A stretch of DNA of 33,096 bases, from positions 1-33,096 of the forward strand of contig VBMN01000077.1 in NCBI GenBank assembly GCA_005878385.1. The letters run 5' to 3'. Below are positions 1 through 8,244 of this stretch, one piece after another. This DNA comes from Methanobacteriota archaeon (GTDB lineage: Archaea > Thermoplasmatota > Thermoplasmata > RBG-16-68-12). How positions within the stretch are numbered: the first letter of the stretch is position 1; each line of letters starts with the position of its first letter. Both the position numbers and the translations under genes were made by a program. The notes below the pieces were generated by a model. That model did no database searches. It saw only the letters and a program-made list of their open reading frames with translations, and had not been told where the DNA came from.

Positions 1-49
1 GCCTCTCTGTCCCTGATCGGAGCCGACGTCTTCGTTGATGAGGGAAACC

Positions 50-985
50 ATGCCAACCAAGAAGATCGAAGAGGCCGAAGAAGTCACTAGATGTCCGGAG
101 TGCAATTCGGGGCACCTCTCGTTCGACTACGAACGCGGAGAGCTGATCTGCGAGGAGTGCGGCCTCGTGCTCACCGACCAGATGATCGATCAAGGCCCGG
201 AATGGAGGGCCTTCGACGTGGAGCAGGGCGAGAAGCGAGCCCGCACCGGTGCTCCGATGACCTACACGATCCACGACAAAGGCCTGTCGACGACGATCGG
301 GTGGAAGAACAAAGATTCCTACGGGAAGTCGATTCCCACTCGAAACCGCGCCCAGCTCTATCGACTTCGAAAGTGGCAACGGCGCATTCGCGTGAGCAAC
401 GCGACGGAGCGGAATCTCGCCTTCGCCCTGAGTGAGCTCGATCGGATGGCCAGTGGGATGGGCCTGCCGCGTAACGTCCGCGAGACCGCCGCGATGGTGT
501 ATCGAAAGGCCGTGAACAAGAACCTGATCCGCGGTCGCTCGATCGAAGGCGTGGTCGCGGCCTCCCTCTATGCGGCGTGCCGCCAGTGCAACGTCCCGCG
601 GACGCTCGACGAGATCGCGAACTCGTCTCGTGTGGGGCGGAAGGAGATCGGCCGGACGTACCGGTTCATGACGAGGGAACTGAAGTTGAAGCTGATGCCG
701 ACGAAACCGCAGGACTACGTGTCCCGCTTCTGCTCGGAGCTCAAGCTGAGCGGCGAGGTCCAGTCCCGCGCGGTCGAGATTCTGAAGGACGCCCAGGACA
801 AAGAACTCACCTCGGGCCGCGGCCCGACGGGTGTGGCGGCTGCCGCGATCTATATCGCGTCGATCCTGTGCAACGAACGACGGACGCAACGGGAAGTCGC
901 GGACGTCGCCGGCGTCACGGAAGTCACGATCCGGAACCGCTACAAGGAACTGACCGAGAAGCTCGGCATCAAAGTGGAACTCTAG
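50..985 (+). CDS. tfb: Transcription initiation factor IIB (TFB)
   Basis: TFB bridges the TATA-bound TBP and RNA polymerase during archaeal promoter opening. The N-terminus carries a zinc ribbon with cysteines spaced C-x2-C-x15-C-x2-C (residues about 15-37), followed by the B-finger/linker region and two cyclin-like repeats (about 105-205 and 210-305). The second repeat ends in a helix-turn-helix ([13 protein letters not shown]) that contacts the BRE. Length (311 aa) is normal for the family. An ATG at 38 is also in frame; I prefer 50 because AGGGA lies just upstream of it. The gene is complete and convergent with the next. Archaea often carry several TFB copies; whether this is the only one cannot be seen here. 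Confidence 0.97.
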   Translation: MPTKKIEEAEEVTRCPECNSGHLSFDYERGELICEECGLVLTDQMIDQGPEWRAFDVEQGEKRARTGAPMTYTIHDKGLSTTIGWKNKDSYGKSIPTRNRAQLYRLRKWQRRIRVSNATERNLAFALSELDRMASGMGLPRNVRETAAMVYRKAVNKNLIRGRSIEGVVAASLYAACRQCNVPRTLDEIANSSRVGRKEIGRTYRFMTRELKLKLMPTKPQDYVSRFCSELKLSGEVQSRAVEILKDAQDKELTSGRGPTGVAAAAIYIASILCNERRTQREVADVAGVTEVTIRNRYKELTEKLGIKVEL

Positions 986-1013
986 TCCACCCAACGCCGA
1001 CGGCCGTTCGCCT

Positions 1014-1667
1014 TCATTCCACTCGGATCACGATGGATGCGCCGACGATCCACCCCGCGAGGCCCGACACCTGATAAACGACTTCGAACGCCGGGAAGGC
1101 ATACGGTGCGACGACCACGAACGCGAGCGCGAACACGGTGGCGGCAATCCAGATTGGCCAAAGCTCCACGGTGAGGCGCGGCCGGAAGCGGAATCCCGTC
1201 CGCGCGATCAACAGGGAGGCGCCGAGGGCCATCGCGAGTTGTTCGCTGAGTCCCGCGACGTCCGAGGGCCGGTTCCCGAGAAGGACGTTGGCCAAGTTGT
1301 AAACGAGGAGGGCGGCGAAGGCCACGAAGGCCCCGGCGACCAGGAGCCGAATTCCCGACCACGCCCGGTTCCCCTCGAACCGATTTCGAATCCCGCGGTA
1401 CAATAACGTGGGCGAAGCGAGTCGGAGCACCGCAGTGACCGCGGCGACTGGGATGAAATCCGCCGGGCTCGACACCGCGTACGTCACCAACAACACCGCG
1501 CCGGCACCCACCGCAAGCAGCCCTCCGATTACGACCGCCAAGACCGCACGGCTTGCCAAATACAGCCGAACGTGCAGGAGAAGCGGGATGAAGAGGAGGA
1601 CCACGGACCCTGCCACGAGGAGCCCGGCAAACGCGTACACAAATGGGGCCTCGGCCGCCGCCGACAT
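1014..1667 (-). CDS. Multi-pass membrane protein, function unknown
   Basis: The 217-aa product is very hydrophobic, with about six to seven predicted membrane helices and short polar loops rich in Arg (for example around residues 85-105). No catalytic or binding motif is visible and I do not recognise a family. The start is the ATG at 1667 (MSAAAEAPF); an upstream TTG at 1733 would add a non-hydrophobic Arg-rich leader and is less likely. It lies downstream of the PhzF-like gene on the same strand with a gap of about 136 bases, so cotranscription is possible. It is convergent with tfb, 28 bases apart. Confidence 0.75.
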   Translation of the reverse strand: MSAAAEAPFVYAFAGLLVAGSVVLLFIPLLLHVRLYLASRAVLAVVIGGLLAVGAGAVLLVTYAVSSPADFIPVAAVTAVLRLASPTLLYRGIRNRFEGNRAWSGIRLLVAGAFVAFAALLVYNLANVLLGNRPSDVAGLSEQLAMALGASLLIARTGFRFRPRLTVELWPIWIAATVFALAFVVVAPYAFPAFEVVYQVSGLAGWIVGASIVIRVE

Positions 1668-1803
1668 CCGAGGGCGAGACGAAGCCCGCAAGGAAAGCCT
1701 TTCGGGACCGTCCTGGACGATGGGGATGATCAACCGATCCCAATCCGCGGCCTATGTCGACTCAGAGGTACTCGCCAAGCGGCAGGTCTCCGGCCCCCCG
1801 GCC

Positions 1804-2715
1804 TTAGGGAAGACGCAGGGTTCCGCGGATGAGCGGCGCAATCTGGCCTCCGACGCGGATGACCTTCGGCTTGCCGCCTTCCATCTCCACGCTGACCTCA
1901 ATCCGGCTCGCATGATGCATCTCCATTCCCTGTTCGACGATGAAGGTCGGGGCCGGCAGTTTTCCATTCGCCGCGAGGTAGGCACCGCAGGCGCCGGCGG
2001 CGCTTCCCGTGGCCGGGTCCTCAATCCCGAGATCGGGCACAAAGCTGCGCGCGTGGACCGCCGCATCCGGCGCGACGGCCTCGAGGGCGAACGTGTAACA
2101 CACGACCTTCTCTCCGAACTTCGACAGGACCTTGCGAAGCGCGCGGAGGTCTGGATCCAAGCCCTTCACGACATCGAGAGACCGCATCGGCACTTGGAGA
2201 GACTGGATCCCGGTCGCCGCGACCTGAGGGACGAGGGCTTTCAAGCCGACGTCCTTCGTGCGGACCCCGAGTGCGCCTGCGAGAGGCTCGACGTTCTTCA
2301 GCTCGGCGCCGAGCGACGGCTCGCCCTGGGTCATGATCACCCTCTTCACTTGCCCGCCCTCACAGATCAGCTCGAGGGGCAAGACACCGATCTCCAATTC
2401 CTGGTAGATCACGGAGGAGCCGTCCGGGTGGGGGACGAGCCCTTCCTGGGCCGCGACGTAGGCGGTCCCGATCGAAGGGTGTCCCGCAAACGGGATCTCT
2501 CCGCCCGGCGTGAAAATCCGGTTCCGATAGTTTGCGGAGGGGTTATTCGCCGGGAAGATGAACGTGGTCTCGGAAATGTTCATCTCGCGCGCGATCCCGA
2601 GCATCTCGGCCGGCGAGAGGCCCGTGGCCCGCGGGAACACGACGAGCGGATTCCCGGTGAGCGGCGTGTCCGTGAACACATCGATTCGCCAGTAATCGAA
2701 GAATCGTTCCGACAT
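1804..2715 (-). CDS. PhzF-family isomerase/epimerase
   Basis: This belongs to the PhzF/diaminopimelate-epimerase-fold family, whose members isomerise small metabolites by proton transfer. The N-terminal signature runs from residue 9 (WRIDVFTDTPLTGNP). The catalytic Glu is in NISETTF (E49). The family motifs FAGHPSIGTA and EDPATGSAAG are present, the latter in the second half domain. Length (303 aa) is standard. The ATG at 2715 is preceded by a good Shine-Dalgarno, GGGAGGT, about eight bases upstream, which is uncommon in this window where most genes look leaderless. It diverges from the aminotransferase. The substrate cannot be told from sequence; phenazine synthesis itself is not implied. 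Confidence 0.93.
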   Translation of the reverse strand: MSERFFDYWRIDVFTDTPLTGNPLVVFPRATGLSPAEMLGIAREMNISETTFIFPANNPSANYRNRIFTPGGEIPFAGHPSIGTAYVAAQEGLVPHPDGSSVIYQELEIGVLPLELICEGGQVKRVIMTQGEPSLGAELKNVEPLAGALGVRTKDVGLKALVPQVAATGIQSLQVPMRSLDVVKGLDPDLRALRKVLSKFGEKVVCYTFALEAVAPDAAVHARSFVPDLGIEDPATGSAAGACGAYLAANGKLPAPTFIVEQGMEMHHASRIEVSVEMEGGKPKVIRVGGQIAPLIRGTLRLP

Positions 2716-2747
2716 GGATGGGACCTCCCCGCGAGGATGGCGATGCC

Positions 2748-2757
2748 CATTCTTAAT
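2748..2757. promoter_or_regulatory. AT-rich TATA-like element between PhzF and aminotransferase genes
   Basis: ATTCTTAATG is the only AT-rich stretch between the divergent genes. Read on the minus strand (CATTAAGAAT) it lies about 37 bases before the PhzF start, which fits a short leader carrying its Shine-Dalgarno. It overlaps the proposed aminotransferase ATG, so it would serve that gene only if the latter starts further downstream. Confidence 0.35.
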
Positions 2758-4021
2758 GGTCGCCCGACAGGTTTTTGCGCGTCTCTTCCTTCCCGCGCCG
2801 AGAGGGAGACGCATCACCGAATCCGGGGGCGGAAGCCGTGACGACCTGGCGATCGACGACCCTCGACTTTCCGACCGCGTACAGAAGTTCCCTGAATCCG
2901 TGATCCGAGAAATGACGCGCATCGCGGCGCTCCACGATGCGATCAATTTGTCCCAAGGGTACCCGGATTTCGATCCCCCGCGGGAACTCACGGAAGCGGC
3001 GAAGCACGCGCTCGACGCGGGGTACAATCAATACGCGATCACGTGGGGGGCTCGAGAGCTCCGGGACGCGATCGCCCGGCGCGCGAAGACGTTCAATGGA
3101 ATCGACGCGGATTCGGAGGCGAACCCCGTCGTCACGTGCGGCGCGACGGAAGCAATGATGGCCGCCATGCTCTCCCTGATCAACCCGGGCGACGAAGCCG
3201 TGATCTTCGAACCGTTCTACGAGAACTACGGGCCCGACGCGATCGTCAGCGGCGCGCGACCGCGATACGTCCGCATGCAGTGGCCGGACTGGTCGGTCGA
3301 CGAGGAGGATCTCAAGTCCGCGTTCACGAACCGCACGAAGGTCCTGATTCTGAACACACCGAACAACCCGACCGGGAAGGTCTTCGACCGCGACGAGCTC
3401 AAGGTGATCGCCGACCTGTGCACCGACCGGGACGTCGTCGCGGTCACGGACGAAATCTACGAGCATATCGTCTTCGACGGGGCGAAGCACATCTCCCTCG
3501 CAACGATCGGCGACATGGCGGACCGGACGATCACGATCAACGGCATCTCGAAGACGTACAGTGCGACGGGCTGGCGCGTCGGCTGGGCGATCGCTCCCAA
3601 GACCCTCGCGAATGCGATGCGGCGGACGCACGACTTCCTTACCGTCGGCGCGCCGCATCCGTTGCAGATCGCGGCGGCCGCGGCACTGGCTCTGCCTGAG
3701 TCGTATTATCAACACCTGGCATCGATGTACCAACAGAAGCGAGATGACTTCGTCCGAGGTCTTCAGAAGGCGGGCCTGGATTGCCGCCCGCCGCGAGGCG
3801 CGTACTACGTGATGGCGAACTTCGGGCGCTTCCCCTTCGACGACGATTGGGCGTTCGCGATGCACCTCGTGGAGCGTCTGCGAGTCGCGGTCGTCCCGGG
3901 CGGCTCTTTCTACGGAGACCCGAAGGACGGACGAAGGTTCGTGCGGTTCATGTTCTCGAAACGGGACGAGACGTTGAAGGAGGCGATTGACCGCCTCCAG
4001 GGATTGCGGGACGTGCCGTGA
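2756..4021 (+). CDS. Class I/II PLP-dependent aminotransferase (aspartate aminotransferase-like)
   Basis: This is a fold-type I aminotransferase that transfers an amino group between an amino acid and a 2-oxo acid using pyridoxal phosphate. It has NLSQGYPDF near the N-terminus, LNTPNNPTGK, TDEIYEH and the PLP-binding lysine in NGISKTYSATGWRVGW (K266 counted from this start). A C-terminal FVRFMFSKRDE carries the carboxylate-binding Arg. The start is uncertain. Family similarity begins only near residue 38 (LSDRV), and the only in-frame starts before it are this ATG and a CTG at 2846; an ATG at 2714 would overlap the PhzF start. The stop TGA overlaps the next gene's GTG, so the two are translationally coupled. 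Substrate is not predictable. Confidence 0.92.
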   Translation: MVARQVFARLFLPAPRGRRITESGGGSRDDLAIDDPRLSDRVQKFPESVIREMTRIAALHDAINLSQGYPDFDPPRELTEAAKHALDAGYNQYAITWGARELRDAIARRAKTFNGIDADSEANPVVTCGATEAMMAAMLSLINPGDEAVIFEPFYENYGPDAIVSGARPRYVRMQWPDWSVDEEDLKSAFTNRTKVLILNTPNNPTGKVFDRDELKVIADLCTDRDVVAVTDEIYEHIVFDGAKHISLATIGDMADRTITINGISKTYSATGWRVGWAIAPKTLANAMRRTHDFLTVGAPHPLQIAAAAALALPESYYQHLASMYQQKRDDFVRGLQKAGLDCRPPRGAYYVMANFGRFPFDDDWAFAMHLVERLRVAVVPGGSFYGDPKDGRRFVRFMFSKRDETLKEAIDRLQGLRDVP

Positions 4022-5580
4022 CCATGGCCCGCGGGGCGGACCTCGTGTTCGTCGGCGGGAAAATCTTCACCGCGGCTCGGGTTCGACCTTGGGCCAAGGC
4101 GATGGCGATCCGCGACGATCGCATCGTCGCCGTCGGAACGGAGGTCGAAGCGGAACGATGGGCGGATCGCCGGACCCGTCGGATCGATTTCCACGGTCGG
4201 GTCGTCGTCCCCGGATTCATCGACGCCCACGCCCACCTGGCCGACAGCGCCGGCGAGCTCGGATGGACTCGCCTCAACGGGACGCATTCCATCGAGGAGG
4301 CGCTTGAACGATTGCGGAAGGTCGCGGCGCAAACGGCCCCGGGACAATGGGTGATCGGCATTGACTGGGACGAGGCGAAGTGGACGGAATCGAGGTACCC
4401 GACCCGGGAAGATCTGGACCGGGTGTCGACGGAGCACCCGGTCGTCGCACGCCGCATCGACTGCCACCTCGGCTCCGTGAACTCCCGGGCTCTGGAAAGC
4501 GCGCGCGATCTCGTCGGACTCCGTGGATTCGAGGTCGACGGCTCGGGGAGGCCGACCGGAATCCTGAAGGAAGACGCTTTCTCAGAACTTCACGACCGAT
4601 TCGCATCGCCGCCTGCCGTCATCGAACGGAACCTCCCGCGGATGGCACGGATGGCTCATCGTCTCGGCATCACTTCGATTCACGATGTCGTCCCCATCTC
4701 CGCATGGCGGGCCTACCAGCGAGCCCACCGGAGGGGGCGGTTCCAACTACGTGTGTATGCGATGGTCCCTGGGGCCGCGACGGCCTCACTAGCGCAAGGG
4801 GGAATCCAGTCTGGACTGGGAGACGAGTGGCTCCGCGTGGGCGCCGTCAAGGTCTTTTCCGATGGATCCCTCGGGGCCCGGACTGCGGCGCTCGCTTCGC
4901 CGTACGAAACGCAGGTCGAGGAACGAGGCATGTGGATCCATCCTCCCTCCGAGCTGTGGGCCATTTTGGAGACCGCCCATCAGGCGGGCCTCCAGACCGC
5001 AACCCATGCGATCGGGGACGCCGCAGTGCGCCTCGTCTCGGAGACACTCGACGGAATCGAAAAGGAAAATCCACGAGAATCGTTGCGGCACCGAATCGAG
5101 CATTACGAGCTACCCGACGACGACGTGCTCCGGCGGACGAAGGAGGCGGGTCTCGTCGCATCGTGCCAACCGAACTTCATCGGACAGTGGAGCGGACCCG
5201 GGGACGTGTACGAGAACCGACTCGGCCCGATTCGGACGGCGCGGAACAATCCGTATCGTCGTATCGCGCGCCTCGGCATCCCACTTTGTTTCGGGTCGGA
5301 TGGAATGCCATACGGGCCGCTGTACGGAATCCACTGGGCGGTGAACGGATACTTCGAAGACCAGCGGCTCTCTCCGGAGGAGGCGTTCCGAGCCTACACC
5401 GCGGGAGGGGCGTACGCTTCCTTCGAGGAACATGAGAAGGGGACGTTGGGGGCTGGGAAGCTCGCGGACTTCGTCATCCTCGATGGAGATCCATTCCGCA
5501 ATCCAACGGCAATCGACCGATGCCGGGTGCGAGAGACATGGATGGGCGGACGTCGCGTCTTCCCTGCGTCGAAATCGTGA
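4018..5580 (+). CDS. YtcJ-like metal-dependent amidohydrolase
   Basis: This is a member of the amidohydrolase superfamily (YtcJ/N-substituted formamide deformylase group), metal-dependent hydrolases acting on C-N bonds. An N-terminal beta-sandwich segment is followed by VPGFIDAHAH (metal ligands H71 and H73), FSDGSLGARTAA, THAIGDAAV (H330), RIEHYE (H362) and GSDGMPYGP (D428). The C-terminus returns to the beta-sandwich (GKLADFVILDGDPF). At 520 aa it has the usual length. The GTG start at 4018 overlaps the aminotransferase stop (GTGA); an ATG at 4024 is a close alternative. The coupling suggests a joint role in degrading an amide or modified amino acid, but this is inference only. Confidence 0.92.
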   Translation: MTMARGADLVFVGGKIFTAARVRPWAKAMAIRDDRIVAVGTEVEAERWADRRTRRIDFHGRVVVPGFIDAHAHLADSAGELGWTRLNGTHSIEEALERLRKVAAQTAPGQWVIGIDWDEAKWTESRYPTREDLDRVSTEHPVVARRIDCHLGSVNSRALESARDLVGLRGFEVDGSGRPTGILKEDAFSELHDRFASPPAVIERNLPRMARMAHRLGITSIHDVVPISAWRAYQRAHRRGRFQLRVYAMVPGAATASLAQGGIQSGLGDEWLRVGAVKVFSDGSLGARTAALASPYETQVEERGMWIHPPSELWAILETAHQAGLQTATHAIGDAAVRLVSETLDGIEKENPRESLRHRIEHYELPDDDVLRRTKEAGLVASCQPNFIGQWSGPGDVYENRLGPIRTARNNPYRRIARLGIPLCFGSDGMPYGPLYGIHWAVNGYFEDQRLSPEEAFRAYTAGGAYASFEEHEKGTLGAGKLADFVILDGDPFRNPTAIDRCRVRETWMGGRRVFPASKS

Positions 5581-5618
5581 TCGAGCCGCGGGCTGTGTGG
5601 CAGGTTCGCTTCTCGTCG

Positions 5619-6506
5619 TCAAGAGTCCTTCGGCGACACCGCGGCACGGAACGCGCGGAAGACGCTTCCCCACACCTTCCCGTCTGTGCGAATCTTGTTC
5701 TCGAAATTGTTCAGCGACGCCCACGCCTCGAACGCCGCCGTCGTCTTTGCATCCAATTTGCCGGAGGCCGAGCCGTGATAGAAGCCGAGGCTGGCGAGTC
5801 CGGCCTGGAGCTCGCGGACCACACTCACGTTCAGAGGGAACACGTCCTTCGGATCCTCGCGGTTCAGCAAGGTCACATCGTAGATGTTGAAGACCCGAAT
5901 CAGTTCCTCGATCGGTTCCCGATGGTCGTCGATTCGGATGTCGATCCAGCGGTCGTTGAAACCACCGTACCCTCCGCGGTCGCGGACGACCAGGAGGGCC
6001 GCGGATTGCTGCCCCCGTTTGTCGCCTCCCGCTCGCTGACCTGCGCTGAGCGCCGCGAGGAGTCGGACCGGAAGATCTCCCTGCGTGGCTTCGAATGCGC
6101 GGCCCATCCCTTTCACCACATCCGCGCCCGCGAGGAGGTTTCCTTGGCATGCGTAATTCCGGCCGACGAGATGGCCGGCCCAGGGGAAGCACTCCTTCCC
6201 GGTGTACGAAGCCGACCGGCCCTTCGCGTCCACGACGCCGGCTTGCCGTTGCGCGCCCTCTTTGTCGGACTTGACGAGACGTTGCAGGACATCCTTTGGC
6301 GCGACGTCCTGCTTCAACATCGTGAGAGCCTTCGGTCCGTAGGTCGTGTTGGCGTAGGACTGAGTCGCGACGGCGCCGACTCCGGCCCGTGCGAAGGGCA
6401 CGACCGCACCCACGGCCACGAACTTCGATTCGACCGCGACGCCGAGGTCCTTCGTCTTTGGATCGAAGCCGACGATGCTGAAGGTCGACGGCCAAGGCGG
6501 CTGCAT
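5619..6506 (-). CDS. DUF1028 (Ntn-hydrolase-like) protein with a peptidoglycan-binding-like C-terminus
   Basis: The N-terminal ~220 residues match DUF1028, a family with an Ntn-hydrolase-like fold whose activity is not established: TFSIVGFDPKTKDLGVAVESK, then VGAVATQSYAN. The C-terminal ~75 residues (VVRELQAGLASLGFY, GKLDAKTTAAFEAW) resemble a PG_binding_1 domain, a fusion known in this family but notable in an archaeon. The ATG at 6506 is chosen because a TATA-like GGGAATAAG on the minus strand is centred about 27 bases upstream; an ATG at 6518 adds four residues. No signal peptide is visible, so a cytoplasmic location is more likely. Confidence 0.9.
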   Translation of the reverse strand: MQPPWPSTFSIVGFDPKTKDLGVAVESKFVAVGAVVPFARAGVGAVATQSYANTTYGPKALTMLKQDVAPKDVLQRLVKSDKEGAQRQAGVVDAKGRSASYTGKECFPWAGHLVGRNYACQGNLLAGADVVKGMGRAFEATQGDLPVRLLAALSAGQRAGGDKRGQQSAALLVVRDRGGYGGFNDRWIDIRIDDHREPIEELIRVFNIYDVTLLNREDPKDVFPLNVSVVRELQAGLASLGFYHGSASGKLDAKTTAAFEAWASLNNFENKIRTDGKVWGSVFRAFRAAVSPKDS

Positions 6507-6548
6507 CGGCCGGGACATCGGAATGCGGCTTATTCCCGCTTCCTCCGC

Positions 6549-6558
6549 AAAACTTAAG
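6549..6558 (+). promoter_or_regulatory. TATA-like box of the HAD gene
   Basis: AAAACTTAAG is centred about 33 bases before the ATG at 6587, consistent with a very short leader. Confidence 0.5.
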
Positions 6559-6586
6559 CGCAATCCCCAACTCCGAAGATGCGGCG

Positions 6587-7327
6587 ATGCACGTCCTGCT
6601 GGACCTCTACGGCGTCCTCCTCGATCACGAGAAGACGTTCCGCGGATACCGGGACCGGCTCGCGGATCTCCTGGCTGCGCGCTTCGGAGGTTTGCCCGAT
6701 GCCTGGCGACAGGCGCACGACGAGGCCTTCGTGACCTACACGCGCCGGGCGAATGAGGCGGACTGGGAAAGCCGCGGTTATGGAGATGTCGTCGATGAGC
6801 TCGACGCGCAGCATCTGCTCGAGATGTTCGAACGCGTGGGCACCGCCGCGAGGCCCGCGGAGCCGCTCGGACTCTCTAGAGAACTGGAACGGGAAGCTTT
6901 GGCCGGCGTGAACGCGAGGTATCCGGACGCGCGATCCTCCATCGAGCGGCTTCGCGCGATGGGACATCGTGTATACGTCGCCACGGGAGGGAGCGAGACG
7001 AACGAAGCGGCCCTTCGGGGCGCCGGCCTCGACGGCCTCATCGACGGGATCTTCAGCGGCCACTCCCAACATTCGCACAAGAGCCGGCCGGCGTATTGGG
7101 CCGACGTTCCGCGGTTCGTCGGAACGACCGCCACAGACTGTGTCTTGGTGGATGACCGCCTCGATTACCTCGAAGCGGCGGCATCCGTGGGCATCGTGGC
7201 CCTCCTCCTGGATCGGAAAAGCGCGCACCGTCCGGACGCGATGCCCTCTTACGTGGCGGCCACGCTCCGCAACCTGGCGGGACTCCCGCAGTGGGTCGAG
7301 ACTTGGACCTCGTCCCATCCATCATGA
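6587..7327 (+). CDS. HAD-superfamily hydrolase
   Basis: This is a haloacid-dehalogenase-fold hydrolase, probably a phosphatase. Motif I is DLYGVLLD with nucleophile D6; the residue two positions on, usually Asp in phosphatases, is Tyr8, as in dehalogenase-like members. A helical cap spans about residues 20-110. Motif II (YVATGG) and motif IV (CVLVDDRLDYLEAAASVGIVALLLDR) are present. Length (246 aa) is typical. The gene is divergent from DUF1028 and convergent with the DUF72 gene, overlapping it by six bases at TCATGA, which holds both stop codons. The substrate is unknown. Confidence 0.88.
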   Translation: MHVLLDLYGVLLDHEKTFRGYRDRLADLLAARFGGLPDAWRQAHDEAFVTYTRRANEADWESRGYGDVVDELDAQHLLEMFERVGTAARPAEPLGLSRELEREALAGVNARYPDARSSIERLRAMGHRVYVATGGSETNEAALRGAGLDGLIDGIFSGHSQHSHKSRPAYWADVPRFVGTTATDCVLVDDRLDYLEAAASVGIVALLLDRKSAHRPDAMPSYVAATLRNLAGLPQWVETWTSSHPS

Positions 7328-8140
7328 ACCGGCGTCACCGAACTCGAGGAGCCGTTTCTGACCGCGCTCCGGTGTGTGAATCGCGGCAAAGTCCACGCCC
7401 GGGAGGCCGAGGATCCGCCGGAACTGGTCGGCGCACGCCGGACCAAAGCCCGCGAAGTGATTGTTGAACAGGACATACGCGCGGGCGACCCGGTCCTCCA
7501 CGGACCGGAGTCGACCGGCCCACTTCTCCATCTCCGCGGTGCGGTCAATCTGGACGCGGCCGAGATCGCTTAGAGAGCGATCGCCGATGAACCGGAGGTA
7601 GACGAAATCCGCCGTGATTTCCGGGGTCGTGTTCAGGTACTGGACCTCGTTCCAGACGAGCGCGACCTCCCGCCGTCGCAATCCCTCGAAGACCTCCGGT
7701 CGCATCCAAGAATTGTGGCGGAACTCGACCGCATACCGATAATCCCGAGGCGCCGCATCGAGGAAGGCAAAGAGGCGATCCCGGCCGTCGTCGTAGTGCA
7801 AGAACGGCGGGAGCTGGACCAAGAGCGTCGCGACCTTCGCGCGGAGTTCTCCGATGGACCGGAAGAAACGATCGAGCGACTCGCGGGTCGGACGGAGCGC
7901 ATTCTCGTGGGTGATGAAGCGGGGGAACTTCGCGGCGAACAGGAACGAATCGGGAACGGAGTCCCGCCACGATCGGATCGTTTCCGGCGACGGGATCGTG
8001 TAGAACGTGGAGTCAATCTCCACAAGGTCGAACACCTTGCTGAAGAGCCGGAGGAAGTCGGTCTGCGGCGTGTGGCGCGGATAAAACGGGCCCACCCAGA
8101 AGTCGTACGAGTAGCCGACACACCCGATGCGCAGCTCCAC
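7322..8140 (-). CDS. DUF72 family protein (YecE-like TIM barrel)
   Basis: This matches DUF72, a widespread TIM-barrel family of unknown activity. Recognisable parts are the N-terminal RIGCVGYSYDFWVGPFYP, the segment FDLVEIDSTFYTIPS, SFLFAAKFPRFITHE, the barrel strand YAVEFRHNSW, and the C-terminal YVLFNNHFAGFGP. Length (272 aa) is normal. The GTG at 8140 places the family N-terminus directly after the start; a GTG at 8188 would add sixteen Phe/Arg-rich residues with no family counterpart. An inverted-repeat element at 8205-8222 lies upstream. It is followed 3' by the convergent HAD gene. Confidence 0.88.
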   Translation of the reverse strand: MELRIGCVGYSYDFWVGPFYPRHTPQTDFLRLFSKVFDLVEIDSTFYTIPSPETIRSWRDSVPDSFLFAAKFPRFITHENALRPTRESLDRFFRSIGELRAKVATLLVQLPPFLHYDDGRDRLFAFLDAAPRDYRYAVEFRHNSWMRPEVFEGLRRREVALVWNEVQYLNTTPEITADFVYLRFIGDRSLSDLGRVQIDRTAEMEKWAGRLRSVEDRVARAYVLFNNHFAGFGPACADQFRRILGLPGVDFAAIHTPERGQKRLLEFGDAGS

Positions 8141-8204
8141 GGGCCGCCCATAGGGGCGGAAGAAGAAGGTTCTTGCGCACTGAGGCACAACGGAAAGGCG
8201 AATC

Positions 8205-8222
8205 TACCGCTAAGTAGAGGTA
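8205..8222. repeat. Imperfect inverted repeat, copy 1 of a two-copy element
   Basis: TACCGC-TAAGTA-GAGGTA upstream of the DUF72 gene. It shares 15 of 18 positions with the perfect inverted repeat at 31261-31278. It may be a promoter part or an operator. Confidence 0.5.
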
Positions 8223-8244
8223 TGGACCGGAGCGACTGCGTTCC

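Noticed and set aside
1790-1803. GC palindrome (CCGGCCCCCCGG) after the PhzF gene as terminator
   Set aside because: Short stem and no following T-run; weak evidence for termination.
1408-2841. A 477-aa open frame on the plus strand opposite the PhzF-like gene
   Set aside because: It is antisense to a gene with full family signatures and has a low-complexity Arg/Gly-rich translation.
5110-6570. A 486-aa open frame on the minus strand overlapping DUF1028 and the amidohydrolase
   Set aside because: Another frame of the same strand carries the DUF1028 motifs; this one is Arg/Gly/Pro-rich.
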